Source: Legionella cherrii
GTDB lineage: Bacteria; Pseudomonadota; Gammaproteobacteria; Legionellales; Legionellaceae
Assembly: GCF_900635815.1 (NCBI RefSeq)
Contig: NZ_LR134173.1
Span: forward strand, 3,380,001-3,444,000
Direction: 5' to 3'
DNA: 64,000 nucleotides
Numbering within the stretch: position 1 is the stretch's first letter; the number at the start of each line of letters is the position of its first letter. The position numbers and the translations under genes are program-made. The notes beneath the pieces are model-generated. The model was not told the DNA's origin and searched no databases. It was given only the letters and a program-made list of their open reading frames with translations. Shown here in pieces: positions 46,125 through 55,549 of this stretch.

Positions 46125-46463
46125 TTGGATACCTTAAATATCAAAGCCCTTAATGTGAGCACCAAAATTGGTGTTTATGCATGGGAACAACGTATTCTTC
46201 AACAATTATTAATTGATATCAGTATTGATACCGATTTCAGTGACTGTCAGGAAGATTTAGGTAAGACCGTAGACTACGAAGCACTTTGTAAGAATGTCAC
46301 TCTTTATGTAGAATCAAAATCCTTTCAACTCATTGAAACAGTGGCCAATGAAGTCGCAGAGTTAATTAAAAAACAATTCAATGTTTCTCAAGTTACAGTG
46401 GGAGTCAGCAAACCTCATGCAATCAAAAATGCAGGAACCATTCAGGTCGTTGTACGGCGCTGA
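46125..46463 (+). CDS. folB: Dihydroneopterin aldolase
   Basis: A 112-residue FolB of the folate pathway. It has the N-terminal LNVSTKIGVYAWEQRILQQL, the TVDYEALCKNV segment, FQLIETVANEVAELI with the catalytic-site Glu, and VGVSKPHAIKNAG. No in-frame ATG precedes the family start, so translation begins at TTG, with AGGA about eight bases upstream. A non-ATG start of this kind suggests low expression. Confidence 0.93.
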   Translation: MDTLNIKALNVSTKIGVYAWEQRILQQLLIDISIDTDFSDCQEDLGKTVDYEALCKNVTLYVESKSFQLIETVANEVAELIKKQFNVSQVTVGVSKPHAIKNAGTIQVVVRR

Positions 46464-46579
46464 AATATCTTGGGCTCCTTCATGTGTAGCCTGGGTTAGT
46501 CGAAGTCGCAACCCAGGTTTCAGATAAAATCATGCCTCCGGAAACCGGTTACCGCTTTTCCTACCCCAGGCAATGTACT

Positions 46580-47299
46580 TTATGCACCTCGTGTAACCAT
46601 ACCGTTTAGACGTTCATTTCTAGCCAAAGTCACCTGAGCTTGTTGTGCAAGAGCTCGATTAGAATATGGACCTACCACTACACGGAACCAATTCCCTTTT
46701 ACAGGATGGCTTACAGGAATTATGTATGCGCCAAAACCCTTAAGAATCAGAGAGCCCTTCATTTGCTCCGCATCTTTACGTGCTTTAAAAGAGGCCACTT
46801 GAACTAAAAACTTTCCTTTCTCAGTTGAAGAAGCATTTGATTGCACTGGTGCTTTAGCCACATTCTGTTTCTCTGCTGGGGTTACTGAGGGTGTTGTATT
46901 TGAAATACTAGCGGATACAGTTTTTTGGGTTGCTGGAGATACTGAAGCTGTCGCCGTTACGGTAGTAGTAGGGGTATTTGTTGCCGTAGGCTGAGCCGAA
47001 GCTGTTGGGTTAGCATTGGGTTGTGAGCTAGGGACTTTTTCATTTGTGAGGAGCGTGTAAAACTCAAATTTTGGTTTAGGCGGAATCGCAGCGTGTTGCG
47101 CTTCTGGTTTGGATGCTTCTTTTTTCATTTCATGATGAGCTAAAACCTGAGTATTTACCCAATTGCTTAGCATTTCAAAATCAAAAAAAGAAGCGGTCAA
47201 ATAACCTAATAAAAAGGTAAAAGTAATCACTAGAAGCTGGTGCGGTGCATTACCGCGCGAGCGTGAAGAACGCCTATTACCATATTCTCTTGTCATCAC
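46580..47299 (-). CDS. SPOR-domain membrane protein
   Basis: A 239-residue protein with one membrane segment near residues 22-45 ([18 protein letters not shown]), a Thr/Ala/Pro/Ser-rich linker (about 80-150) and a C-terminal SPOR domain ([20 protein letters not shown] to [17 protein letters not shown]). SPOR domains bind denuded septal peptidoglycan, so this is an FtsN-like or DedD-like division protein. It overlaps the argS stop by four bases; the argS-SPOR pairing is frequent in gammaproteobacteria, where the protein is often annotated as FtsN. Confidence 0.88.
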   Translation of the reverse strand: MMTREYGNRRSSRSRGNAPHQLLVITFTFLLGYLTASFFDFEMLSNWVNTQVLAHHEMKKEASKPEAQHAAIPPKPKFEFYTLLTNEKVPSSQPNANPTASAQPTATNTPTTTVTATASVSPATQKTVSASISNTTPSVTPAEKQNVAKAPVQSNASSTEKGKFLVQVASFKARKDAEQMKGSLILKGFGAYIIPVSHPVKGNWFRVVVGPYSNRALAQQAQVTLARNERLNGMVTRGA

Positions 47300-49056
47300 A
47301 TACTCTCAGGAGCTGATACGCCCAATAAGTCCAAACCATTTTTTAATACCTGACGCACTGCCTCGAGCAAACAAAGACGAGCGCATCGTAATTGCTCATG
47401 CTCACACAAAAGTGGAACAGCATTATAATAACTATGCAAGCCATTGGCTACTTCACGTAAATAATAAGCTACTTGATGTGGTTCACAATGTACAGCTGCT
47501 AATTCTACAATCTCGGGATAACGGCCAATTAAAGAAATCAAATGAGTTTCATGCGATTGTTCTAACAAATCGATATGTTTTAGACCAAGTGCCTTATCCC
47601 AAGATAAGCCTCGTTCCTTCAATTGTCTTAACACAGAGCATATTCTTGCGTGAGCATACTGAATATAATAAACCGGATTATCACTGGACTCTGACTTAGC
47701 TAAATCCAAATCGAAATCCATATGTTGTTCTGACTTACGCGCCACATAAAAGAAACGCGCTGCATCATTGCCCACCTCATGACGCAACTCTCTTAAAGTG
47801 ACAAAAGAACCACTACGTGTGGACATTTGTACCCGCTCAGAACCACGATATAAAATAGCGAATTGCACCAGTAATACATCCAGTGCACTTTCATCATGTC
47901 CTAAAGCCTTAACCACGGCACGTAAGCGAGTGATATACCCATGATGATCTGCACCAAAAATATCAATTACCCGATCATAACCTCTATCATATTTATTCCA
48001 ATGGTACGCTACATCAGAGGCAAAATAAGTAGTGTGACCATTAGCACGCACCAGTACGCGATCTTTTTCATCGCCAAAATCAGTTGCTCTAAACCAAAGA
48101 GCACCTTCCTTTTCAAAAGTATGACCACTGTCCTTAAGCGCTTGAATCCCTTTTTGGATGGAACCATCTTCAAAAAGAGACTGTTCGGAAAACCAACTAT
48201 TATAGTTCACACCAAATTCGGCGAGATCATCTTTGATATCATCAAGAACCGTATTTAATGCATGTTGATGAAACAGAGCAAAAACATCCGTACCTAATAA
48301 TTGTTTTGCACGGACTACCAAAGCATCGATATAAACTTCTTTGTCTCCACCATGAGGTTCATCAAGAGGCAAGCCTTCAATGACAGTAGCCCATGGATGC
48401 ACATATTCCTTACCGTGCTCGGCTAAAAATTCCTGTGCTATTTCAGAAACATAATCCCCTTTATACGCATTGGCAGGAATAACCACAGGTTCGCCAGCAA
48501 GTTCCAGGTAGCGCAACCACACACTGGCAGCAAGAATGTTCATTTGCCGTCCAGCATCATTCACATAGTATTCTAAAGTAACATCATAACCGGCTGCCTT
48601 TAAAACATTTCCTAAAGTAGCGCCAAAAGCGGCCCCCCGTCCATGTCCTACATGCAAGGGACCTGTTGGATTCGCGGAAACAAATTCAACCAATACTTTT
48701 TGGTTTTGACCAATAGTACTTCGTCCAAAATGCTCCCCCTTTTCCAATATTTCACCAATAATTTGGGAACGAGAACTATTACGTATGAAAAAATTGATAA
48801 ACCCTGCCCCAGCAATTTCTACTTTTTCCACGGCAGAGTCAGCAGGCAAAGCTTGAACTAAAAGCTCGGCTATTTTGCGTGGTGCCTGGCGACATGGCTT
48901 TGCTAATATTAAAGCCAAATTACTGGCAAAATCACCATGAGCAGAATCTTTTGTACGGTCAACCTTAATCTCAATATCTAAATCAGCAGGTATTTCACCC
49001 GATTTTTGTAAGGACATTAAAGCGTGTTTTAAAAGCTGCTCTACAGTATGTTTCAT
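47296..49056 (-). CDS. argS: Arginyl-tRNA synthetase
   Basis: A 586-residue class I synthetase. The N-terminal Add-1 domain (about 1-110) is followed by the HIGH-like [18 protein letters not shown], and the KMSKS position reads [11 protein letters not shown]. Further family blocks are [20 protein letters not shown] [16 protein letters not shown] and the anticodon-domain [16 protein letters not shown]. The length is typical. It is transcribed with the SPOR gene and shares a 360-base spacer with recG on the other side. Confidence 0.98.
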   Translation of the reverse strand: MKHTVEQLLKHALMSLQKSGEIPADLDIEIKVDRTKDSAHGDFASNLALILAKPCRQAPRKIAELLVQALPADSAVEKVEIAGAGFINFFIRNSSRSQIIGEILEKGEHFGRSTIGQNQKVLVEFVSANPTGPLHVGHGRGAAFGATLGNVLKAAGYDVTLEYYVNDAGRQMNILAASVWLRYLELAGEPVVIPANAYKGDYVSEIAQEFLAEHGKEYVHPWATVIEGLPLDEPHGGDKEVYIDALVVRAKQLLGTDVFALFHQHALNTVLDDIKDDLAEFGVNYNSWFSEQSLFEDGSIQKGIQALKDSGHTFEKEGALWFRATDFGDEKDRVLVRANGHTTYFASDVAYHWNKYDRGYDRVIDIFGADHHGYITRLRAVVKALGHDESALDVLLVQFAILYRGSERVQMSTRSGSFVTLRELRHEVGNDAARFFYVARKSEQHMDFDLDLAKSESSDNPVYYIQYAHARICSVLRQLKERGLSWDKALGLKHIDLLEQSHETHLISLIGRYPEIVELAAVHCEPHQVAYYLREVANGLHSYYNAVPLLCEHEQLRCARLCLLEAVRQVLKNGLDLLGVSAPESM

Positions 49057-49416
49057 GCTACTCAGTTATCCATCAAAAAATGATGCTATTATGCGCTTTT
49101 TTGCACCATATGAAAAGGCTTAATATCTTCTCATCGTGGTACCCTGTGCTATCGAGCTAAAAAGCATCAAATTGTTACTGTACAGACGAAATAGGACGCA
49201 ATAAATAACGATGCGATTATTCGCAAAGATGATGTACAGATTTTAATTTTGTGATTGAGTCAAGTGGTGCGCGTGTTCATTTCAAGGTAAGCATTTTTTG
49301 ATGGAACAAAAATCAAAAGGTGGGTGTAAAACAGGATGAAGAAATTTCTAGATATTTATTGAGTCCTGCTTCTGAGTTACACTTAAAACATTAACTCTTT
49401 CAATATTAATAATAGC
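49057..49416. other. Divergent spacer between argS and recG
   Basis: A 360-base gap separating divergently transcribed argS and recG. It must hold both promoters, but no hexamer pair stands out enough to mark. I see no ORF or RNA gene. Confidence 0.5.
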
Positions 49417-51489
49417 GTGTTATCTAACCCATGTGAATCGCTAACCGGAATCGGACCAACGCTTGCAGCAAAACTTGCTAAATGCGGTATCCATATTGTG
49501 CGTGATTTGCTGTTCCACCTACCTTATCGCTATCAAGACAGAACTCGAGTAACACCCATTCAAGATTTAAGACCCAATGATTGGAGTGTCATTGCAGGAC
49601 GTGTGTGTAAAACAGAAATTAAACCCGGTAAGCGGGCAATGCTGCATTGTTATGTGGAGGATAAAACAGGAATAATAAAGCTTCAGTTTTTTCATTTTAA
49701 TAAAACTCAAATCAATAACCTAAAGAACAGCACAATGATTCACGCCTTTGGTGAAGTACGTGAATTCAATAATACCCTGACAATGACCCACCCTGAATAT
49801 CAATTACTTGATCATGAAGAAGAATGCCAGGTCAATGAAACGCTGACTCCAATTTATCCAAGCACACAAGGGTTAACACAAACACGATTAAGACAACTGG
49901 TGAATGTCGCCTTGAAACGTTGTGAACAGGAACTTCAGCAATTGGAATGGATGAGTGAAGAACAATTGCGAACTTATAATTTTTTCTCGGTGGGAGAGTC
50001 AATTCAATTACTGCATAATCCCCCCCCAGATATCTCCATACAAGCTCTTGAACAAGGGCAACATCCTGCACTGAAACGATTAGTTTTTGATGAGTTGCTA
50101 GCACAACGCCTTAGCATGCAGTTTGCGAGGAAATCACGAAATGCACTCCGTGCTGTCGCGTTGCCTGCTGATCAAAACTTAAAGCAACGTTTTTTAAACT
50201 CGCTTCCGTTTAAACTCACCAATGCTCAGCAAAGAGTTGCTGAGGAAATCAGCCAAGATTTAATACAAACAAAACCCATGCTGCGCTTAGTACAGGGCGA
50301 TGTGGGCGCCGGGAAAACTGTCATTGCTGCTCTTGCAGCTTTACAAGCGATTGCAAATGGACAACAAGTTGCATTTATGGCACCAACAGATTTACTGAGT
50401 GAACAACACACCAACAATCTAATCCATTGGTTAGAACCTTTAGGTATAAGAATATTAAGATTAAGTGGAAAAATGAAGCTGAGCGAGCGTCGCATGGCCT
50501 TTGCTGCACTTGCAGATCACAGTTGCCAACTGATTATTGGGACCCATGCCTTATTTCAGGAAGCCGTTAATTTTGCTCGTTTAGGGTTAGTGATTATCGA
50601 TGAACAGCATCGATTTGGTGTAGAACAAAGATTGCTTTTGCAACAAAAAGGGCAACAAGAACAACTTATTCCTCATCAGTTGTTAATGACCGCTACCCCT
50701 ATCCCAAGAACCTTATCTATGACCCACTTAGCCCATTTGGATATCTCGATTATTGATGAGTTACCTCCTGGACGAATACCCATTGCCACAGCCGTATTGA
50801 ACCAAAATAAACGAGAATCAGTTATTGAGCGATTGGAGGTTGCTATAGCGAGTGGACGACAAATCTATTGGGTTTGTACCCTTATTGAAGAATCAGAAAA
50901 ATTGCAATGTATGGCAGCTACTGAAACAGCACGGGCGTTACAAGAGCAACTGCCTGCTGCTCGGGTAGGCCTGGTCCATGGTCGAATGAAACCCATAGAA
51001 AAAGAAGCAACTATGGCCGCATTTAAAAGTGGTGAAATTAACTTACTAGTGGCTACAACAGTAATCGAAGTTGGCGTAGATGTCCCCAATGCCAGCCTAA
51101 TGATTATAGAAAATGCCGAACGTTTGGGATTATCGCAACTGCATCAATTACGTGGTCGTGTGGGAAGAGGCAGTGCACAATCTCATTGCATTTTGCTCTA
51201 CCAATCCCCTCTCTCGCAACACGGTGCGGAACGATTAAAAATTATGCGTGCAACCAATGATGGATTTATTATTGCAGAGAAAGACATGGAGTTAAGAGGT
51301 GCCGGCGAAGTACTGGGAATCCGGCAAACAGGCTATCGCCAATTTAAAATTGCTGACCTACAGCGCGATCGCGACCTGCTCCCTCTTTTGCCCTCGATAG
51401 CAAAACAACTCATAGAGGACTCACCTCAAACTGCTTACGATTTGACCCAACGATGGTTGGGTGATTTTGAACAATTTTTGCAAGGATAA
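49417..51489 (+). CDS. recG: ATP-dependent DNA helicase RecG
   Basis: A 690-residue RecG that remodels stalled forks and branched DNA. The N-terminal wedge domain starts LTGIGPTLAAKLAKCGI; the helicase core has Walker A GDVGAGKTVIAALAAL, motif II IIDEQHRFGVEQR, motif III LLMTATPIPRTLSM, and motif VI QLHQLRGRVGRGSAQS. The start is GTG with no strong ribosome-binding site. It is directly followed by the nine-box DnaA array, which is notable since RecG acts on replication intermediates, although the link may be coincidence. Confidence 0.97.
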   Translation: MLSNPCESLTGIGPTLAAKLAKCGIHIVRDLLFHLPYRYQDRTRVTPIQDLRPNDWSVIAGRVCKTEIKPGKRAMLHCYVEDKTGIIKLQFFHFNKTQINNLKNSTMIHAFGEVREFNNTLTMTHPEYQLLDHEEECQVNETLTPIYPSTQGLTQTRLRQLVNVALKRCEQELQQLEWMSEEQLRTYNFFSVGESIQLLHNPPPDISIQALEQGQHPALKRLVFDELLAQRLSMQFARKSRNALRAVALPADQNLKQRFLNSLPFKLTNAQQRVAEEISQDLIQTKPMLRLVQGDVGAGKTVIAALAALQAIANGQQVAFMAPTDLLSEQHTNNLIHWLEPLGIRILRLSGKMKLSERRMAFAALADHSCQLIIGTHALFQEAVNFARLGLVIIDEQHRFGVEQRLLLQQKGQQEQLIPHQLLMTATPIPRTLSMTHLAHLDISIIDELPPGRIPIATAVLNQNKRESVIERLEVAIASGRQIYWVCTLIEESEKLQCMAATETARALQEQLPAARVGLVHGRMKPIEKEATMAAFKSGEINLLVATTVIEVGVDVPNASLMIIENAERLGLSQLHQLRGRVGRGSAQSHCILLYQSPLSQHGAERLKIMRATNDGFIIAEKDMELRGAGEVLGIRQTGYRQFKIADLQRDRDLLPLLPSIAKQLIEDSPQTAYDLTQRWLGDFEQFLQG

Positions 51490-51493
51490 AAAT

Positions 51494-51809
51494 ATTTTTA
51501 AAAATACTCAAGTCAAGACTGTTTTTTATTTTTTTCTTTGTTAATATGTTCGGGCAGATTATCTAATACTCCAAAACACCAATTGTGGATAACTTCATTT
51601 AATCCAATTTACACTCCCAATCAACTTCTTATATCAGATTCCTAAAAATCCTTATTTTAAAAGACTTATCGACAATTCTATATCCTTTTGTCAATAAATT
51701 ATTTATCCACAAAATCTGTGGATAATCCTGTGAACATGATGTAAAACACCATATAAAATCAGTCTAATTGAAGCGTGATTCAGAACTTTCCAAATTGCTT
51801 CTAAAATTT
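51494..51809 (+). repeat. Direct repeat copy 1 with three DnaA boxes
   Basis: First, most diverged copy of the repeat. It keeps the left T-rich block (AAGTCAAGACTG then a T run), DnaA box TGTGGATAA at 51584-51592, the inverted box pair at 51703-51711 and 51717-51725, and the trailing CTGTGAACATGATGTAAAAC block. The middle 100 bases differ from copies 2 and 3. A one-mismatch box (TTATCGACA) lies at 51666-51674. Confidence 0.85.
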
Positions 51810-51910
51810 GACCTTTAAAAATTCTTATCATTTCTCGTTGCAACCGGGATAATGAATGACTTAGCCAACTGTTCAAAATCAAGTCATCACCAATTGAAAT
51901 GAGCAGCACA

Positions 51911-52229
51911 ATTTTTTTTAAAAATACTCCAAGTCAAGACTGTTTTTTATTTTTTTCTTTGTTAAGATAGCCGGGTAGTTTCCTTATTCTTTCAAAGCAC
52001 ATCCTGTGGATAACTTTCCTGGTCATATCGGTTAATAACAACTCAAATTTCCTTCTGGCGCCAAAAAACCCTTATTCCATAAGGATTAGCACTTATTTAC
52101 TCTTTTATTGTCCAAAATGCATTTATCCACAAAATCTGTGGATAATCCTGTGAACATGATGTAAAACACCATATAAAATCAGCCTGTTTTGCCTCTGCTT
52201 CTGAACTTTCCAAAGTGCTTCTAAAATTT
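51911..52229 (+). repeat. Direct repeat copy 2 with three DnaA boxes
   Basis: Second copy. From AAGTCAAGACTG to AAAATCAGCCTGTTT it is almost identical to copy 3. It shares with copy 1 a further downstream block (GAACTTTCCAAAGTGCTTCT), which is missing after copy 3. It contains the GTTAAGATAGCCGGGTAG segment and DnaA boxes at 52005, 52123 and 52137. Confidence 0.88.
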
Positions 52230-52325
52230 TGCATAGATAAAAACTTTTAATTTTTTATTCTTCTTTAGTTTTTTATTCAGTAATTTTTTTAAATATCATA
52301 AAGAATCAATTTTATTGAGAATAAA

Positions 52326-52602
52326 ATTTTTTAAAAAATACCAAGTCAAGACTGTTTTTAATTTTTTTCTTTGTTAAGATAGCCGGGTAGTTTCCTTATT
52401 CTTTCAAAGCACATCCTGTGGATAACTTTCCTGGTCATATCGGTTAATAACAACTCAAATTTCCTTCTGGCGCCAAAAAAACCCTTATTCCATAAGGATT
52501 AGCACTTATTTACTCTTTTATTGTCCAAAATGCATTTATCCACAAAATCTGTGGATAATCCTGTGAACATGATGTAAAACACCATATAAAATCAGCCTGT
52601 TT
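52326..52602 (+). repeat. Direct repeat copy 3 with three DnaA boxes
   Basis: Third copy, near-identical to copy 2 apart from single-base changes in the T tract and one extra A in the CGCCAAAAAA run. It ends at CAGCCTGTTT, after which the sequence becomes unique. The near-identity to copy 2 points to recent duplication or gene conversion. Confidence 0.88.
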
Positions 52603-52827
52603 CGTACCGAGCATAAAATGTACTAGATAATTATCCTTTTCATCATTGGACCTTGGCCTAACCTATGCTCTCAAGAGCCAAACAACTCAATATAATCTAA
52701 GTATTAATCTATAAAAAAATTCATAACCATGTTTAAATAGAGCCGATAGACAAAATGGACTTGGAATGTTCACTATAAAACTCAAATTCATATTTTGTCT
52801 TACCTGATTCCATTAATTAAAAACAAC

Positions 52828-53964
52828 ATGACCCAACACGACAGATATTGGCAGGCAAAAAAAGTAACCCTTTTGGGAGCTGTTTCAAATGCACTTTTAG
52901 GCATTATAAAACTGATTGGCGGCTACTTTTTTCATTCTCATGCACTTGTCGCAGACGGAGTTCACTCCCTCTCTGATCTCATAACAGACGCCATGGTATT
53001 ATTTGCTTCTAAATACGGAAGCCTTGATGCTGATGCCAGTCATCCTTATGGACATCAGCGTATCGAAACGGCAGCAACCTTATTATTGTCGCTTTTACTC
53101 ATTTTTGCAGGTGTTGGTATCGCGTGGGATTCAATCTATGACTTGCTCCACTCTAATTATCTCATGCCAAATTGGTTAACCCTGCCAATCATTTGCATTT
53201 CCATCTTGAGCAATGAGGTTTTATTTCACTACACCCTATATATTGGAAAACGAATTAGTTCTAAATTGATTACTGCCAACGCATGGCATCATCGCTCAGA
53301 TGCAGCCTCTTCGCTTGTTGTATTCGTCGGTTTAATTGGCAGTATCGCTGGTTACAGTTATCTTGATGCTGCTGCTGCAATTATAGTTGGATTGATGATT
53401 GTTAAGATGGGTTGGGATTATGCATGGAATAGTGTTAAAGAATTGGTAGACACTGCGGTCAGTCCAGAACTATTAACACGTATTGAAGAAGTAATCCAAA
53501 ATGTGGACGGGGTTGAAAAAATTCATCAATTACGAACTCGTTCCATGGGAGAAAATGTATTAATCGATGTACATATTTTAGTTTCGCCTAAAATATCGGT
53601 GTCTGAAGGCCATTACATTGCGCAACACGTACACCATGCGCTCACGGATCAAATAGAAAGCGTCAATGATGTGATTGTACATGTTGACCCCGAAGATGAT
53701 GAGAGCTCCTGTCCCTCATTACACCTACCCAACCGCAAGGTCTTACAAGAACTGCTATCCAATGAAGTCCGTATTGATTTCCCTCAGATTTTATTTTGGA
53801 ATTTACATTACCTGGATGGAACAATAGGGATTGATATAGTCTGTGATGAACGATTTAACCAATGGCAAGAATTGCATGAACGAGTGATTTTAGCATTGAA
53901 GCTACAGTCGGATATTGTAGAAGTTCGCTTATTTAGCTTGCATGAGACCATGCATCACAACTAA
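52828..53964 (+). CDS. Cation diffusion facilitator transporter
   Basis: A 378-residue CDF-family metal/proton antiporter in the inner membrane. Six membrane segments fill residues 1-210. Metal-site motifs are HALVADGVHSLSDLITD (TM2) and HHRSDAASS (TM5), the H/D-xxx-D arrangement of Zn/Fe/Mn exporters. The cytoplasmic C-terminal domain (VDGVEKIHQLRTRSMGENVL and HVDPEDD) is followed by an extra domain of about 90 residues, beyond the usual 300-residue length. A TTG 11 codons upstream is open; the ATG is preferred. The next gene is a ZIP importer, so both probably control one metal. Confidence 0.92.
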   Translation: MTQHDRYWQAKKVTLLGAVSNALLGIIKLIGGYFFHSHALVADGVHSLSDLITDAMVLFASKYGSLDADASHPYGHQRIETAATLLLSLLLIFAGVGIAWDSIYDLLHSNYLMPNWLTLPIICISILSNEVLFHYTLYIGKRISSKLITANAWHHRSDAASSLVVFVGLIGSIAGYSYLDAAAAIIVGLMIVKMGWDYAWNSVKELVDTAVSPELLTRIEEVIQNVDGVEKIHQLRTRSMGENVLIDVHILVSPKISVSEGHYIAQHVHHALTDQIESVNDVIVHVDPEDDESSCPSLHLPNRKVLQELLSNEVRIDFPQILFWNLHYLDGTIGIDIVCDERFNQWQELHERVILALKLQSDIVEVRLFSLHETMHHN

Positions 53965-54035
53965 ACTATGTGGTTTGGGTTAGACCGAAGCTACCTTTAA
54001 GTTATAAAAATCTAGAATAAATAACAGGATAAACA

Positions 54036-54794
54036 ATGGTATCAGCTACCAGTTTAAAAATATTTTTTGCAATTTCTATTTTTATTGTCATTTTAATCGC
54101 GGGCTGGTATCCCTTTAGAAAACGTATTAAAGACGATCAACATATTGATTTTCCTGTCGGTGAAACCCTGGCAACGGGTGTCTTTTTGGGAGCAGGCCTT
54201 TTGCATATGCTTCCAGAGGCAAATTCTTTATTTAAAAAAATGGGCTACAACTACCCTTTTGCCTTTATTATTACTGGTGCAGTATTCCTGATTTTTCTCT
54301 GGTTTGAACATTTGGGTAAGGAACTGTATCACCATCATAATACAAAACATCCTGCTTTTGCCCTTTTAGCTTGGGGAATGCTCTCTGTTCACTCGATAAT
54401 GCTGGGTGCCGCCTTAGGGTTGGCGCACTATAACTCAATGATTATTATGATTTTTCTTGCCATTATCACCCATAAATGGGCAGAAAGTTTTGCCATTGCA
54501 GTTCAATTAAATAAAAGTACGATGAGTATGAACAGCAGTCTGTTCTTTTTCATTTTATTCAGCTTTATGACCCCACTTGGAATCTACTTAGGCTGGTATT
54601 TTGGTCATAGTGTAGAAACAAAATCTCTTTTTGATCCCATTTTAATGTCCGCCTCCGCAGGAACATTCCTTTATTTGGGAACCCTTCATGGTTTAGAACG
54701 CTGCGTTATGGTGGAGCGTTGTTGCAATCTCAAAGATTTTAGTTTTGTCATAATAGGTTTTTCACTTATGGCTTTGGTCGCGGCGTATGTCTAA
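54036..54794 (+). CDS. ZIP family metal transporter
   Basis: A 252-residue ZIP-type permease with about eight membrane segments. Metal-binding motifs are GAGLLHMLPEAN and ITHKWAESFAIAVQL (H-x-x-x-E), and a His-rich cytoplasmic loop (YHHHNTKHP) lies near residue 104. ZIP proteins bring Zn, Fe or Mn into the cytoplasm. It follows the CDF exporter and overlaps maf by eight bases, so the three form a probable operon. Confidence 0.9.
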   Translation: MVSATSLKIFFAISIFIVILIAGWYPFRKRIKDDQHIDFPVGETLATGVFLGAGLLHMLPEANSLFKKMGYNYPFAFIITGAVFLIFLWFEHLGKELYHHHNTKHPAFALLAWGMLSVHSIMLGAALGLAHYNSMIIMIFLAIITHKWAESFAIAVQLNKSTMSMNSSLFFFILFSFMTPLGIYLGWYFGHSVETKSLFDPILMSASAGTFLYLGTLHGLERCVMVERCCNLKDFSFVIIGFSLMALVAAYV

Positions 54795-55350
54795 GTTTTT
54801 ACAACAAAAACCTATCATTCTTGCTTCAAGCTCGGCCATAAGATTACAATTGCTCCAATCGCTTGGGATTGAATTTTCCGTAGTTCCTTCACAGTGTGAT
54901 GAAGACGCAATTAAAGCCTCCTTCAAATCAGAGAGCACTCTTGACTTAGGTTACGCACTTGCTGCCAGCAAGGCTTTAGAGGTGAGCCAACATCATCCAG
55001 ACCATTTTATTATCGCTGCAGATCAACTGTGCTTGTTTGGCCAAACAGTGTTGAATAAGCCCTTGAACCATCCAACTGCCGTAGAACAGTTAAGTTTACT
55101 AAGTGGCAAAGAACACCTGCAAATTGCCTGCATTTGCATTGCCAAAAATAATGAAGTACTTTGGCAACATCATGAAACAGCCTACTTAACGCTGCATCAT
55201 TTAAGTAAGAAAACAATCGAAGCCTATTTGCAAAGTGAAAAACCCTATCAGAGTTGCGGTAGTTACCAATATGAACACCAGGGAAAATGGTTATTTAAAG
55301 AAGTTCAAGGAAATGAAGATACCATTTGGGTTTGCCTTTGTTTTCTTTAA
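54787..55350 (+). CDS. Maf-family nucleotide pyrophosphatase
   Basis: A 187-residue Maf protein that hydrolyses non-canonical or modified nucleoside triphosphates. It has LASSSAIRLQLLQSLGIEF, where most homologues read ASxSPRR (Arg kept, Pro changed), the catalytic Asp in FIIAADQLCLFG, LNKPLNHPTAVEQL, and SCGSYQYEHQG. Its start lies inside the ZIP gene. Confidence 0.88.
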   Translation: MSKFLQQKPIILASSSAIRLQLLQSLGIEFSVVPSQCDEDAIKASFKSESTLDLGYALAASKALEVSQHHPDHFIIAADQLCLFGQTVLNKPLNHPTAVEQLSLLSGKEHLQIACICIAKNNEVLWQHHETAYLTLHHLSKKTIEAYLQSEKPYQSCGSYQYEHQGKWLFKEVQGNEDTIWVCLCFL

Positions 55351-55351
55351 C

Positions 55352-55372
55352 CCAAGCCTTAATGAAGCTTGG
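55352..55372 (+). terminator. Hairpin after maf
   Basis: CCAAGC and GCTTGG flank a short loop immediately after the maf stop. The stem is short and there is no strong U-tract, so this is only a possible terminator. Confidence 0.3.
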
Positions 55373-55549
55373 CGCGGTTAGTTTCTAATTATTTTCTGTA
55401 TTTAGACAGTTCCCGTCCCCAAAATAGGTTCCGTTTCGCTACTACCAGGCTACCCGTCCATCAGAAAACCAAACATCTGCTGAATGATTTTTTTTATTTA
55501 TTACGGGCATTTTGTTATGATTCTTTACCCAATCCATTGAGGAAATGAA

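Larger units (their letters stand above)
51494..52602. promoter_or_regulatory. Nine-box DnaA-binding array (candidate origin or DnaA titration locus)
   Basis: Nine exact TTATCCACA boxes occur here: 51584-51592 (-), 51703-51711 (+), 51717-51725 (-), 52005-52013 (-), 52123-52131 (+), 52137-52145 (-), 52417-52425 (-), 52536-52544 (+), 52550-52558 (-). In every copy two boxes face each other across a five-base AAATC spacer and one lies about 110 bases before. The copies repeat every 412-421 bases. Each also has a T-rich tract and the imperfect palindrome ATGATGTAAAACACCAT. No ORF fits. The layout suits oriC, a datA-like sink or a DARS element. dnaA is not in the window. Confidence 0.8.

Noticed and set aside
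51703..51909. Minus-strand ORF of 68 codons in the DnaA array
   Set aside because: It spans the repeat boundary, is not preserved in copies 2 and 3, and has low-complexity content.
51494..52602. CRISPR array interpretation of the direct repeats
   Set aside because: The repeats are 280-320 bases with only three copies and no short spacer pattern, so they do not fit CRISPR.
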